Counted from the first letter of the stretch, positions 54,331 to 63,036 are shown. The stretch is 64,000 nucleotides of DNA from Cyclobacteriaceae bacterium (GCA_026003355.1 BPHC01000008.1:62001-126000); one strand, 5' to 3'. Notes: generated by a model not told the origin, from the letters alone. Program-made: numbers and translations.

Positions 54331-55214
54331 TGTTGTATCGCACGATATTTTTGTTTGTAGTTCTCTTCGGCCAACCGGTATATGCTCAGAGCAGTTCAGT
54401 TTTAAACGGCAGAATAATTACATCAGAAAACGGAACCATTCATGGGGTTGCTTACGCAACACTTATGGCAATTAACCATAAAAACCTTGGATCTGTGGCT
54501 GATGAAAAGGGAAACTTTTTGCTGGCATGGCCGGAAAATGAAACATCTTTAAGTATAGCCGTTCATTGCCTCGGATTTCGCGACACGATTCTGGCGGTAA
54601 GCAGGTCAACAGATTATTTGCAGATTGAGCTTAAGCCTCAACCGGTTTTGCTCAGCGAAGTGGTAATTTCCAAAAGCAGATTAACCGAGCAAACACTGGG
54701 CATAACCGATATTAAATTACAGAATGGTAAAACTCCGGCTACCGTAAAAGTAAACAAACCCGGAGCGGGGGTGGGAAATGCTTTTTATACCGGTAAAAAG
54801 AGAGGATATATTGAAACTGTGGGTTTCTACGCCAACGAGCTACAGGAAAACAGAATTTATAAAATGGAGATATTTGGATTAAATGGCAGGTTTGAAGATT
54901 TCAGAGTTTATTCCAGCAATGAACTTATACCGTTATGTAATGAACCCGTAATTCTGGAAACAAAAGAAGCAGGATGGATAACCTATCGGTTTACTGAGCC
55001 TGTTTATTTTGAACAGGATTATGTAATTGTTTCGTTTACCGATGTTTTACTGCGTCATTCAACTGATAAGGTGGTGGATTACCTTTTTTATTATATTTCG
55101 AGCAGGGGGAAAAAGAATATGCAGTTTTTGTTCCTGGATAACGGGTTCTGCTTAATGCCGCCCGAAAATGTGGGGGTTACACCGGTTTATGTAAAACTGC
55201 TTGTGGAGCAGTAG
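54330..55214 (+). CDS. Carboxypeptidase-regulatory-like domain protein (cassette 1 third gene)
   Basis: The product is 294 aa with a signal peptide (MLYRTIFLFVVLFGQPVYAQ). Residues ~25-105 form the CarboxypepD_reg-like domain seen at the start of many TonB-dependent receptors and surface proteins: LNGRIITSENGTIHGVAYAT, GSVADEKGNFLLAWPENE, LKPQPVLLSEVVISK. There is no barrel; the rest is a strand-rich domain of unknown type (YIETVGFYANELQENRIYKM). It is translationally coupled to the propeller gene. It ends 34 bp before the convergent RND permease. Confidence 0.8.
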   Translation: MLYRTIFLFVVLFGQPVYAQSSSVLNGRIITSENGTIHGVAYATLMAINHKNLGSVADEKGNFLLAWPENETSLSIAVHCLGFRDTILAVSRSTDYLQIELKPQPVLLSEVVISKSRLTEQTLGITDIKLQNGKTPATVKVNKPGAGVGNAFYTGKKRGYIETVGFYANELQENRIYKMEIFGLNGRFEDFRVYSSNELIPLCNEPVILETKEAGWITYRFTEPVYFEQDYVIVSFTDVLLRHSTDKVVDYLFYYISSRGKKNMQFLFLDNGFCLMPPENVGVTPVYVKLLVEQ

Positions 55215-55247
55215 ACTTAACAAACCTGTTCCGGCTTCTTTAAAGGA

Positions 55248-58200
55248 TCATACCCGCGCCGGTTTAAACATCCAAACCGGAAGCACCAGTACCACCAATA
55301 AAACCGAGAATATCAGTCCGCCAATAGTGCCGGCAGCCAGAGCATACCAGAACACTTCGTGCTGTCCGCCCAGCAAAAAGGGCACCAGCCCCATGCAGGT
55401 TGATAATACGGTAAGCATTACAGGCCTGAGTTTACCGGCAACAGCCTTAAGTACGGCACGGTTATGATTTTTACGGGGCAGGCTGTTAAAATCGTTAATC
55501 ACAAAAATGGCCGCATTAACAGCCAGGCCACCAACCAGAAAAAAGGCTGCGTATCCTCCCTGGTCGAAATACAATTCAAACCAGGCAAAAGTAAGGAACA
55601 ACCCTATAAAGGAAAACGGAATAATTCCCAATATCAGCAACGGCTGCCTCAGGCTTTCGAACAACACGGCACATATCAGAAAAACCCCTGCAAACAATAT
55701 TAATAAAAGGCCGTACTGGCGTTTTACCTTGTCCCAGGTCCATATCCACGAAAGTTTTTTTGCCGTGTAACCCACGGGCATTTCGTTTTTCATTTCGGCC
55801 AGTTTTTCATCCAGAAACTCATTGCCAAACTTACTGCTGCCATAATACTCAAAACCAACAACGCGTATGTACTGCCGGTCTTTTTTATGGATGGCGCTTG
55901 CGGTTTTTTCCTTTTGCAGCACACTTAGCTTACCCGGCAGAATAAGCCGGCCGGTGCCAAGGGCAGCCGGGCTGTTGAGCAACGTAAAAATGTCGGGCTG
56001 GGGGTTGTTTTGGTTAATGATGTAAACCGGAATAAACCTGTTGTTCAGTGCAATATGCAAATCGGGTGTGGGCCGCTCGCCCAGCCATTGCAGGGCGTTG
56101 AGCACCTCGTTTTCTTTCAGGCCGCTGGCCTGAAGTTGGGTGTGCGACAGATTGAGCTGCCATTGCTCAGAGGCTTTCTCATCCCAGCTAAGCCGTTCGT
56201 CAATATTAACCTGTTGTATGCGCTTATGTTTAAGCAGTTTGTTGGCCAGGATGCCGGCCTGTCGTTCCAGTTCGCGGTAGTTGTAGCCGGTCATCTCTAC
56301 CCTGAAAGAGGGCAGGTTATCCCCTGTGGCATTGCTGAATCCCTGCCCCACACCAAAAATATTCCATTGCACGCCTCCCCAGTCCAGCGACCTTGCAATA
56401 AGCTTGGCCTTAAGCTGGTAGGGTATGGCGCTGCGCTCGGCCGTGGGAGTAAAAGTTATGGAAATGGAAGCGTGTTGCCCGGAGTAAATGTGGGTTACAA
56501 AATTTTCAACACCTTCTATTCCGGTAAGGAAATTTTCGGTGGCCTGCATAATACGATCCATGTCGTTTAGGGTATGCCCCTCAGGCAGCTGGGCATATAC
56601 ATACAGGCGGGTGCGTTCGGGTTCGCGGTAGCCGCTTCGCTCGTACACCTTAAGTATAAACAGCCGAAGGGCCCCGCCCGTTATTTTATCTGTATAGGGT
56701 CTTACCTTTTCCTGATACCAGCTGCTGCCTATGGTTTGGTTATACCATTCCTGGTCGGGCAGGGAAGCCGGAAGGAAAAAGAAGGGCAGACCAAAGGCTA
56801 ATATTAACAGCGCCCATACAGTTTTCCGGTACCTTCTTAACAGGGTAATAAGTTTTCCGTACAGATTAAGCGCCCATACCCTTTTGCGCAGCTGCGTGTA
56901 TGTGAGCATTTGCCCGCTGGCTTTGGCAAGCCTGAAATGGGCAAAAATGGCAGGCGTATAAAACAAAGCTGTTGCTACCGATGCTGCAAGGGCCAGGCAT
57001 ACAATTATGCTGAATTCCGTAAGGTTGGCCCGTTCATCTTCCGGCAGGAAAAGTACCGAAAGCAAAGCGGTTAGTGTGGTGAGTGTTGCACCGAGTACGG
57101 CCAGTGCTATTTTCCGGTCAGGTCTTCGGTACAGGTGGTCCATTACCACAATGGCGTTATCCATTATCAGGCCGAACGAAACGGTAAGACCTGCTATGGT
57201 ATACAGGTGAATGGAGATCTGGAAAAGCGAGGCCAACAAAAATGTAATACCAAGGCTTACAAGGATACCCGAAAAGAGAATAAGCAAATAGGTGCGGTTA
57301 CGGTAACTAATCAGAATAAAGATAATAAGCAAGGCAAGCGACAGCGATGACCGGGTGGCGTTTTTCCTGATTTCGCGTGAAAGAAACTCGGTATCGTCAA
57401 CGTCCAGCTGTATTTCAAAGCCTTGTGGCAACCTGGGTGTTAGTTCCGTTATGACGTCTTTTACTTTGGCAGCCAGTGCCAGGCGGTTTACATTATTATC
57501 GGCATAAATGCTTAGGCTAACGGCGTTGCGCCCGTTTATGCGAAACAACTGCCTTGGAGGGTCTTCTTCCAGATAAACGTCGGCCAGTTTTTTGAGGGGT
57601 ATAATGTTGCCGTTACCTACGCTTAACGGTGCATTTTGCAGCTCATCGACCGAGTTGAGGGTGTGGCTGAACTGCACGGTGAATTTTTCGCCTGCAGCTG
57701 TGTGTACCGCACCGGGAAAAAGTGTGCCGAACTCGCGGGTAAGCTGGTTCCGGAAACTTTCCGGTGTAAGATTAAACTGCCTTAACTGCATGGGGTTTGT
57801 TGCAATAGTCAGGCGCAAACGTTCGGCACCACTCAGGGTAACTTCGTTCACGCCATTAATCTGGCGCAGGTTTGTGGCCAGTATTTCTTCGGCCACCTGA
57901 TGTATGCGGTATGGTGCCAGGCGCGCATTGATGCGGTAAACCAGCAGGGCATTTTTCTGGCCCGATCTGCGGGTGCGCTGCTCAACTTCGGGAAAAGAAA
58001 CCAGCGGATTGAGCCTGGGATAGATCTGGCGGATAACGGAGCTTACTTCAAATTTTTTCACAGCCATATCGGCATGGCGATCGAACGTAAGTTCAATGAT
58101 ACTGCTGCCGTAGCCGGATACGGAGTAGATGGATTTAAGGCCGGCAATAGAAGAAAAGGCATTTTCCAGCGGAGCTGTTACCTCCTGCTCCACGGCTTGA

Positions 58201-58353
58201 GGCGGGTTATTGGGCAATGATGCGGTTATGGTAAGGGCCGGAGGATGGGTGTCGGGCTGCAGATTAACCGGCAGGCGGGGGAACGAGCATCCACCCAATG
58301 CCTGCAGCGAGCGCAAACAATAAAATAGTTTTAAACGGACTGAGCAGTTGCAC
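55248..58353 (-). CDS. RND efflux permease (second), N-terminus frameshifted
   Basis: The long frame (55248-58316) gives about 1020 aa with TM4 TVSFGLIMDNAIVVMDHL, a central loop and C-terminal helices. It begins abruptly at FPRLPVNLQPDTHPPALT, without the first helix. The missing part (VQLLSPFKTILLFALAAGIG then WMLV) is encoded just upstream in another frame from a GTG at 58353. One extra base in the run of five G at 58277-58281 explains the break. Corrected, it is a normal AcrB-type permease of about 1035 aa. If the shift is real the protein would lack TM1 and probably fail. It is followed by cassette 1 at its 3' side and preceded by cassette 2. Confidence 0.88.
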
Positions 58354-58431
58354 GTGCTAAAGTTAAAACAGATCGATAAAACCTGAAATCAACGGTATGG
58401 TTTTGTACCAACACTTTTCTCAATGCAGCTT

Positions 58432-58465
58432 ACCGGCCGGGGCCCTGCAGCAGCAGCCGGTTAGG
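58432..58465 (+). repeat. Degenerate remnant of the leader GC module
   Basis: ACCGGCCGG, then a variable middle, then GCAGCCGGT and AGGGG: the same order as the GC-rich hairpin part of the leader repeats (ACCGGCCGG, middle, GGCAGCCGGT, GGGG). It lies about 100 bases upstream of leader copy 2 and may be the trace of an older, mostly deleted copy. Confidence 0.4.
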
Positions 58466-58563
58466 GGAAGCATCTGCGTCGCTGCGCACCTGTGAACTTC
58501 TGAGGTTTGCCTGTTTGCAGGGCCAGCCATAGCGGTAACGATCGGTTTGAGGTATAGAAAACA

Positions 58564-58830
58564 CCAAATTTTATTTGGTTCACGTAAGATTTTACCCCGT
58601 TTTTGCACTTTTTTGGTGTGTGTGTGTGTGTGGTAAACGGCCAAAATGTGCAAAAAACGCGGTTTGCTCTGCCGGTGTAAGGCCTAAACAACATGTAAGA
58701 AAAAATGAAAGATTGATTTGTTTATTTCCCAACCAGGTATTTACTTCGTCATAACACTTCACCCCGTACACCTCACCGGCCGGTCGCCCGCAGGGGCAGC
58801 CGGTGGGGCGCTCCGGAGGGGGTGGGTGGA
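58564..58830 (+). repeat. Leader repeat, copy 2 (cassette 2)
   Basis: 267 bp, with the palindrome CCAAATTTTATTTGG at its start and GGGTGGGTGGA at its end, 19 bases before the peptide 2 ATG. The GT tract has eight units, against five in copies 1 and 4. Similarity with copy 3 extends further upstream, from about 58509 (GCCTGTTTGCAGGGCCAGCC). Confidence 0.95.
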
Positions 58831-58849
58831 GTACACAAATAAAATCAAT

Positions 58850-59053
58850 ATGAAAAAGACGAAGTTTTTTTCAGCAGTGTTTGCTGCCTTAATTGTTGCA
58901 GGAGTGTCATATAGCGTGGGCGTACGGGCACAAGACGATTGTACCACCTCGACAGACTGCTCAACCAACGGTAAGTCAATTGAGAGATGGTGCAATGATG
59001 GCACAGGTAACTGCCTGTGCACCATAATTATAACCTGCCCCGCAGTAGAATAG
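58850..59053 (+). CDS. Small secreted cysteine-rich peptide 2 (cassette 2)
   Basis: The product is 67 aa. The signal peptide (MKKTKFFSAVFAALIVAGVS) ends at a likely VRA|QDD cleavage site. The mature part has six cysteines in about 37 residues (DDCTTSTDC, RWCNDGTGNCLC, TCPAVE), enough for three disulfides. The start follows the leader repeat directly. No family is recognised. The mature sequence differs completely from peptides 1, 3 and 4, while the leader before it is nearly identical, a pattern of fixed expression signal and variable product. Confidence 0.75.
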   Translation: MKKTKFFSAVFAALIVAGVSYSVGVRAQDDCTTSTDCSTNGKSIERWCNDGTGNCLCTIIITCPAVE

Positions 59054-59061
59054 TGAGTACC

Positions 59062-59097
59062 ATGGAGAGGCTTGTTCTTAAAGAACGGCCTCTCCAT
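59062..59097 (+). terminator. Strong hairpin between peptide 2 and its propeller gene
   Basis: ATGGAGAGG (59062-59070) pairs perfectly with CCTCTCCAT (59089-59097), extended by GTTCTT/AAGAAC inside. The T tract after it is weak (ATTTC), so it may act as an attenuator or mRNA-stabilising stem as well as a terminator. Confidence 0.6.
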
Positions 59098-59122
59098 ATT
59101 TCAGTAAAAAACGGTAGTATTC

Positions 59123-60331
59123 ATGTTTATGCAGGTAATGATTTTAATACGGGTATTATGTGTACTGATTATTGCGTTTTTGCTTGCCGGGTGTTTCGGA
59201 AAAGACCGGGAGGAAAGCAGGCCTGTTGAATATTCGTTTGATAAGGTACTGGGCGACTCGCAGTTGGTTTATCCGGTTGACCGGCGCACCAGTTTTCTGT
59301 CTTATTACAGCACGGTTTACAGGGAGGGGGACAAAAAGTGGCTGGTAAGGGTAAATGATTTAACCAACTCTGTTCAGTTTTACCGCGACGGGAAATTAGA
59401 CTTTCAGATTAGCTACGATTACTCAGGTCCGAACGGGATAGGCAAATTGATGGCCGTGCATGTTGTTTCAATGGATTCCATCATTATTTTGCCCTGGTAT
59501 TCAATAGGTATCTGCATAGGGAACTCACGGGGTGAGATATACAAGCGGTATAAGTTTGAGCCCGATAAGATGATAGGAGGCACGTATGGTTTTATTATAG
59601 CACGGTCGCCCTACCCGCTCATTAAATATGGCTCAAAACTTTTCCTTCGCACCACGCAGTTTATGGATTCTTGCGATCCAAGAAGATATTCTAAGCAAAG
59701 TGCAGTGCTTGCTGAAATAGACCTGGCCAAAGGCACAATAAAGAACATTGTATCGTTTCCTGAGGACGATAATGGTAAAAAATTCTGGACGGGCGATCAT
59801 TTTTATGAAGTCAGTACCAGTTTAAACGAGAAGGAAGGAATAGTGTACATATCGTTTCCTTCGTCAGAATACCTGTACCTGTACCGGATTAAAGACGGTT
59901 ACCTGAGCAGGAAGTTGTGCAAAACAACAAGGATAAGCCGGATTGATTATCTTGCTGAGTATGAATGCAAAAAACTTAATACAGAAGAATACCCGGGTTC
60001 GCTGAAATCGCTGGAGATGTCGTTTTATGGGCACTGTGCGTATGCACCGGAGAAGGGACTTATATACCGGTTTTATTATTTGCCGGCCGATGAGAACATA
60101 AAAATCAAGCGGGAGGATAGTAATCCGGATACGCGCTTATGTGCGCACAACACAGGTTTATTAATAGTTGATGAAGACATGAAGGTACTGGCGGATGTAG
60201 TGCTGCCGAAGTATGTGTACAATACGTATGATTATTTTGTAACCGGGGAGGGGTTGTGGCTTAGCCGGCACAATTTTTTCAGGCCGTTCAAGCAGGAGGA
60301 TAAGATGGAATTTGATTTGATTAGATATTAA
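59123..60331 (+). CDS. DUF4221-like propeller lipoprotein (cassette 2)
   Basis: The product is 402 aa. The lipoprotein signal is ILIRVLCVLIIAFLLAGC; in-frame ATGs at 59123, 59129 and 59138 are all possible starts. The motif SGPNGIGKLMAVHVVSMDSI is characteristic of DUF4221-type lipoproteins (GPNGxG then DSI), and later strands (GIVYISFPSSEYLYLYRI) fit a propeller. The ligand is unknown. It follows peptide 2 by 69 bp, with the hairpin between. A short third reading frame begins two bases after its stop. Confidence 0.75.
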   Translation: MFMQVMILIRVLCVLIIAFLLAGCFGKDREESRPVEYSFDKVLGDSQLVYPVDRRTSFLSYYSTVYREGDKKWLVRVNDLTNSVQFYRDGKLDFQISYDYSGPNGIGKLMAVHVVSMDSIIILPWYSIGICIGNSRGEIYKRYKFEPDKMIGGTYGFIIARSPYPLIKYGSKLFLRTTQFMDSCDPRRYSKQSAVLAEIDLAKGTIKNIVSFPEDDNGKKFWTGDHFYEVSTSLNEKEGIVYISFPSSEYLYLYRIKDGYLSRKLCKTTRISRIDYLAEYECKKLNTEEYPGSLKSLEMSFYGHCAYAPEKGLIYRFYYLPADENIKIKREDSNPDTRLCAHNTGLLIVDEDMKVLADVVLPKYVYNTYDYFVTGEGLWLSRHNFFRPFKQEDKMEFDLIRY

Positions 60332-60348
60332 AGATGGGGGTAGAGAGA

Positions 60349-60540
60349 ATGGCATTGATTTTTTTAGTAATAATAGCACTTCAGGGCTGCCGCCAGGCCA
60401 CCAGGGAAGAAGTCTTTAAACGGTACACGCGCGAAGTATTTGGCAGAGAGCTAACGGACAAATGGGTAATAGCCCCGGATGTTGGGGGCTGTCGTTTCTG
60501 TCATGCACCAGTGCTGGCCTTATCTGACGGTGGGCCTGTT
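60349..60540 (+). pseudogene. Truncated lipoprotein gene with CxxC (cassette 2 third gene)
   Basis: An open frame starts with a lipoprotein signal (MALIFLVIIALQGC; an in-frame ATG also exists at 60334). About 45 residues follow, including RELTDKWVIAPDVGGCRFC. Around 60534 the DNA becomes the same as that upstream of leader copy 2, so the frame runs into repeat sequence and stops at 60579. The C-R-F-C pair near the break could be the start of a thioredoxin-type site, but only the N-terminus remains. I read it as a gene cut by insertion or recombination at the leader repeat. Confidence 0.5.
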
Positions 60541-60593
60541 TGCAGGGCCAGCCATAGCGGTTGCGGTCGGTTGCGGTAGGGTATAGAAAAACG

Positions 60594-60882
60594 CTAAATG
60601 TGTTATTTGGTTCACGTAAGATTTTGCCCCGGGTTCGCACTGTTCTGGCGCGATGTCTGGTAAAAACCGCCTGATATACGCAATATTTTCGTGTCGTGGA
60701 GGGTTATCGCGGTGCAAACGATGGAGGTAGCAAACCCGGATGTAAGATTAGCCGATGCAAAGATTGATTTGTTTATTTCCCAACCAGGTATTTACTTCGT
60801 CATAACATTTCACCCCTGCACACCTCACCGGCCGGTCGCCCGCAGGGGCAGCCGTTGGGGCGCTCCGGAGGGGGTGGGTGGA
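60594..60882 (+). repeat. Leader repeat, copy 3 (cassette 3), diverged 5' half
   Basis: 289 bp. The 5' palindrome is degraded (CTAAATGTGTTATTTGG), the T run and GT tract are gone, and the middle differs from other copies. The last 124 bases (60759-60882) are almost identical to the others: two point changes (CATTTCACC for CACTTCACC, and GCCGTTG for GCCGGTG). Upstream similarity with copy 2 begins at about 60534. Confidence 0.93.
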
Positions 60883-60905
60883 GATTTTAATATATAAATA
60901 TTCGT

Positions 60906-61115
60906 ATAAAAAACACTAAGAATGCGGCATTTCCGTGCATTCTCCTGGCTGTACTCGTCTATAGTGGAAAGTCTTCTGGTGGAATGTGTGTTGACCGGCC
61001 TGATGTGAGCAACAGCGGATATTGCTATCCTGATGGAGAGGGTGGATCTTTCTGTGCTATAGGACCAGCCAATACCTGTGACGGAACTATGGTAATAATA
61101 CCTGTTATTCAGTAG
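60906..61115 (+). CDS. Small cysteine-rich peptide 3, no standard start codon (cassette 3)
   Basis: A 69-codon frame reads KNTKNAAFPCILLAVLVYSG as a signal, then a mature part with four cysteines (GGMCVDRPD, GYCYPDGEGGSFC, TCDGTMVII). Its position after the leader, length and layout match the other peptides. The codon where ATG is expected is ATA (60906), with ATT two codons before; an in-frame stop lies further upstream. The out-of-frame ATG at 60922 would give a 28-residue product without a proper signal. Possible readings: a rare ATA/ATT start, a decayed gene, or a sequence error. Confidence 0.5.
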   Translation: MKNTKNAAFPCILLAVLVYSGKSSGGMCVDRPDVSNSGYCYPDGEGGSFCAIGPANTCDGTMVIIPVIQ

Positions 61116-61122
61116 ATTTTTC

Positions 61123-61152
61123 AGGCATGGTGCAATAAACACCATGCCTTTT
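61123..61152 (+). terminator. Intrinsic terminator in cassette 3
   Basis: AGGCATGGTG (61123-61132) pairs perfectly with CACCATGCCT (61140-61149) around a seven-base loop, followed by TTT and A. It lies between peptide 3 and the propeller gene, whose ATG is only eight bases beyond. Confidence 0.75.
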
Positions 61153-61159
61153 ATGAACT

Positions 61160-62287
61160 ATGCTCAGACTGCTTGTTTTTGTCTTACTTATTTTTATAAC
61201 CTGCTCCACAAGGCAGCAAAACACAATTGCGTGGCGAAATTTTATTGTACACGAAAAAATAAAGTTACCACTTGGTCATGACGTTACGGCAAACACATTA
61301 AGCTTAAATTCCTTTCCGTTATACCGCCCGACCTTTCTATTTTACCTGCATAGGGGCTTAAATAAAGCGTCTGTGTTTAACCTGCATACCGGTGAACTGA
61401 TAAAAAAAATATCCTGGGAAAGCGATGGTCCGAATGGCATTGGCTACAATACTGAATTCGGATACATGCATAGTTTTGATTCAATTTTCCTCATCTCACT
61501 TCTGGAACAAAAAATTTTTTTTACCGACACAACGGCTTCAGTTAAAAAAGTTTATAATATAGGTTTGCAAATCACACGGCCTAAGGGTACTTATGTTCAT
61601 CAGCTTCCGGGATCATCTCCGTCTCTTTCTGACTCTTCCCTTTATTTATGGTCCATGAAATCTTTCTGGGATGATTTTTCATCAGCCAGGGGTGTAATCA
61701 GGTATAATTTAATTAATCAAAAAGCTGAAGAGGTGTTTCCTTACCCGTCCATCTACCAAAAATACTGGTGGGACCACTATCATACGCTTTCGGGAAGCAC
61801 GGCTTTGCCTGGCAAAAACAATAAAGTGGTTTGGTTTTCTTTAGACCCCTATCTGTATTTACTGGACGACAACAATAAACCCGTAAAACAAATTTACGCC
61901 GGTTCAGATAAGCTTAATCCTGTTGCCATTCGAAAAAAGCGCAAGGAGGTTTTTCAGTCGGAAGATTATGAAAATTATATAAAACATATTTTCAAAACAG
62001 GTTGGTATGCTCAGGCATATTTTGATCCATACAGGAATTCATACTATAGGTTAGGATTTTATGGGTCTAACAAAGAATATGCCGATCCGAATCAGATTTT
62101 TTCAAATCCTTTTGTCGTTATTGTTGACAATAGTAATTTAAATAAAATTGCTGAACAGACCCTTGACGCCAGCGTACACAATCCGTTGTTTAGTTTTGTA
62201 GGACCAAACGGATTTTATGTTTTGAACAAGAAAGATAAACTGAACGATGAGGAATTTCTGCACTTCGATGTCTTCAGAATTCAATAA
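61160..62287 (+). CDS. DUF4221-like propeller lipoprotein (cassette 3)
   Basis: The product is 375 aa with lipoprotein signal MLRLLVFVLLIFITC. The motif SDGPNGIGYNTEFGYMHSFDSIF matches the cassette 2 protein (GPNGIG, then DSI). Strand-rich propeller-like repeats follow (NNKVVWFSLDPYLYLLDDNN). Similarity to the cassette 2 lipoprotein is clear around the motif but low elsewhere, which suggests paralogs that have diverged. A short open frame starts 20 bp after the stop. Confidence 0.75.
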   Translation: MLRLLVFVLLIFITCSTRQQNTIAWRNFIVHEKIKLPLGHDVTANTLSLNSFPLYRPTFLFYLHRGLNKASVFNLHTGELIKKISWESDGPNGIGYNTEFGYMHSFDSIFLISLLEQKIFFTDTTASVKKVYNIGLQITRPKGTYVHQLPGSSPSLSDSSLYLWSMKSFWDDFSSARGVIRYNLINQKAEEVFPYPSIYQKYWWDHYHTLSGSTALPGKNNKVVWFSLDPYLYLLDDNNKPVKQIYAGSDKLNPVAIRKKRKEVFQSEDYENYIKHIFKTGWYAQAYFDPYRNSYYRLGFYGSNKEYADPNQIFSNPFVVIVDNSNLNKIAEQTLDASVHNPLFSFVGPNGFYVLNKKDKLNDEEFLHFDVFRIQ

Positions 62288-62307
62288 CACATAATTATTT
62301 AAAAGCT

Positions 62308-62440
62308 ATGACGGTGCTTAATGTTGTACTTTTTTTTGTTCTGTTAATGCAGGATAAGGAATACAAAACAGTTACCTATGGCAGATATAACCTGCACTTC
62401 AGATATGAATTTGTAGCCGACAGCGCAATTATAGTCGTAC
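62308..62440 (+). pseudogene. Truncated third-gene start (cassette 3)
   Basis: A frame with a hydrophobic start (MTVLNVVLFFVLLMQ) and about 29 further residues (YGRYNLHFRYEFVADSAIIV) runs into the TolC fragment, which is on the other strand. The frame continues by chance to 62622. The third gene of this cassette was probably cut at about 62440. No family is recognised in the short remainder. Confidence 0.35.
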
Positions 62441-62444
62441 AACG

Positions 62445-62634
62445 TAAGCCTTCGCAGGTCGTAGCAGGCTGCCCAGCAATTGCGCAGGGCGGTTTGAATC
62501 TGCGCCCGGCTCCGCCCCCAGTCAACAACCGGTATGCTGAATCCTATGTTTATGCGTTGCTGGCTCAGGGCGTTGGTGTAAAGCTGGTTAAAACTGTTAT
62601 TGCTGCCTGTAAGGCCAAATGAGGCGGTAAGCAT
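62445..62634 (-). pseudogene. Fragment of a TolC-family outer-membrane efflux protein
   Basis: About 50 residues of a TolC-type protein remain: LTASFGLTGSNNSFNQLY, then QQRINIGFSIPVVDWGRSRA and QIQTAL. This is the strand/turn region where the second half of TolC re-enters the membrane barrel; the rest on both sides is missing. It has the same strand as the two RND permeases, so it is probably what is left of the channel gene of that efflux operon. The product is not functional. Confidence 0.75.
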
Positions 62635-62747
62635 GTTACAACAGCCCGTTAAGATTAAACGATTTAACCTGCTGGGTCAACGTAGCTTTTTCAGTTCCTT
62701 TGGCCGGGTATGATGACCGCTGTCCTGGGTTTTGGCAATACAAAATA

Positions 62748-63014
62748 CCAAATTTTATTTGGTTCACGTAAGATTTTACCCCGTTTTTGCACTTTTTTGG
62801 TGTGTGTGTGGTAAAAACCGCCTGAAAATGCGCAAAAAACGCAGGTTTGCTCTGCCGGTGTAAGGCCTAAACAACATGTAAGAAAAAATGAAAGATTGAT
62901 TTGTTTATTTCCCAACCAGGTATTTACTTCGTCATAACACTTCACCCCTGCACACCTCACCGGCCGGTCGCCCGCAGGGGCAGCCGGTGGGGCGCTCCGG
63001 AGGGGGTGGGTGGA
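62748..63014 (+). repeat. Leader repeat, copy 4 (cassette 4)
   Basis: 267 bp, with the full palindrome CCAAATTTTATTTGG, a T6 run, five GT units, the promoter-like stretch and the GC-rich module. It ends 22 bases before the peptide 4 ATG. It lies about 115 bp to the right of the TolC fragment. Confidence 0.95.
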
Positions 63015-63036
63015 GATTAAATTTTAATGGATTGTT

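Noticed and set aside
58420-58694. Minus-strand open frames in the leaders (HTHTHTKKVQKRG-type peptides)
   Set aside because: They read through the GT tract, change frame with its length, and have no consistent start or end between copies.
60334-60579. A complete 81 aa lipoprotein
   Set aside because: The last part is repeat-derived sequence shared with the flank of leader copy 2, so the frame is a truncated gene plus repeat.
62308-62622. A complete 104 aa gene after the cassette 3 lipoprotein
   Set aside because: From about 62440 on, the DNA is the reverse of a TolC gene, so only the first third can be original coding sequence.
52666-63014. CRISPR array or tandem satellite made of the four leader copies
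   Set aside because: The copies are 267-289 bp long and 2-6 kb apart with genes between them; unit length, spacing and content do not fit a CRISPR array or satellite.
52640-63014. Insertion sequence or transposon carrying the cassettes
   Set aside because: No transposase, integrase or terminal inverted repeats beyond the short palindrome were found, and I saw no convincing target-site duplication at the junctions.
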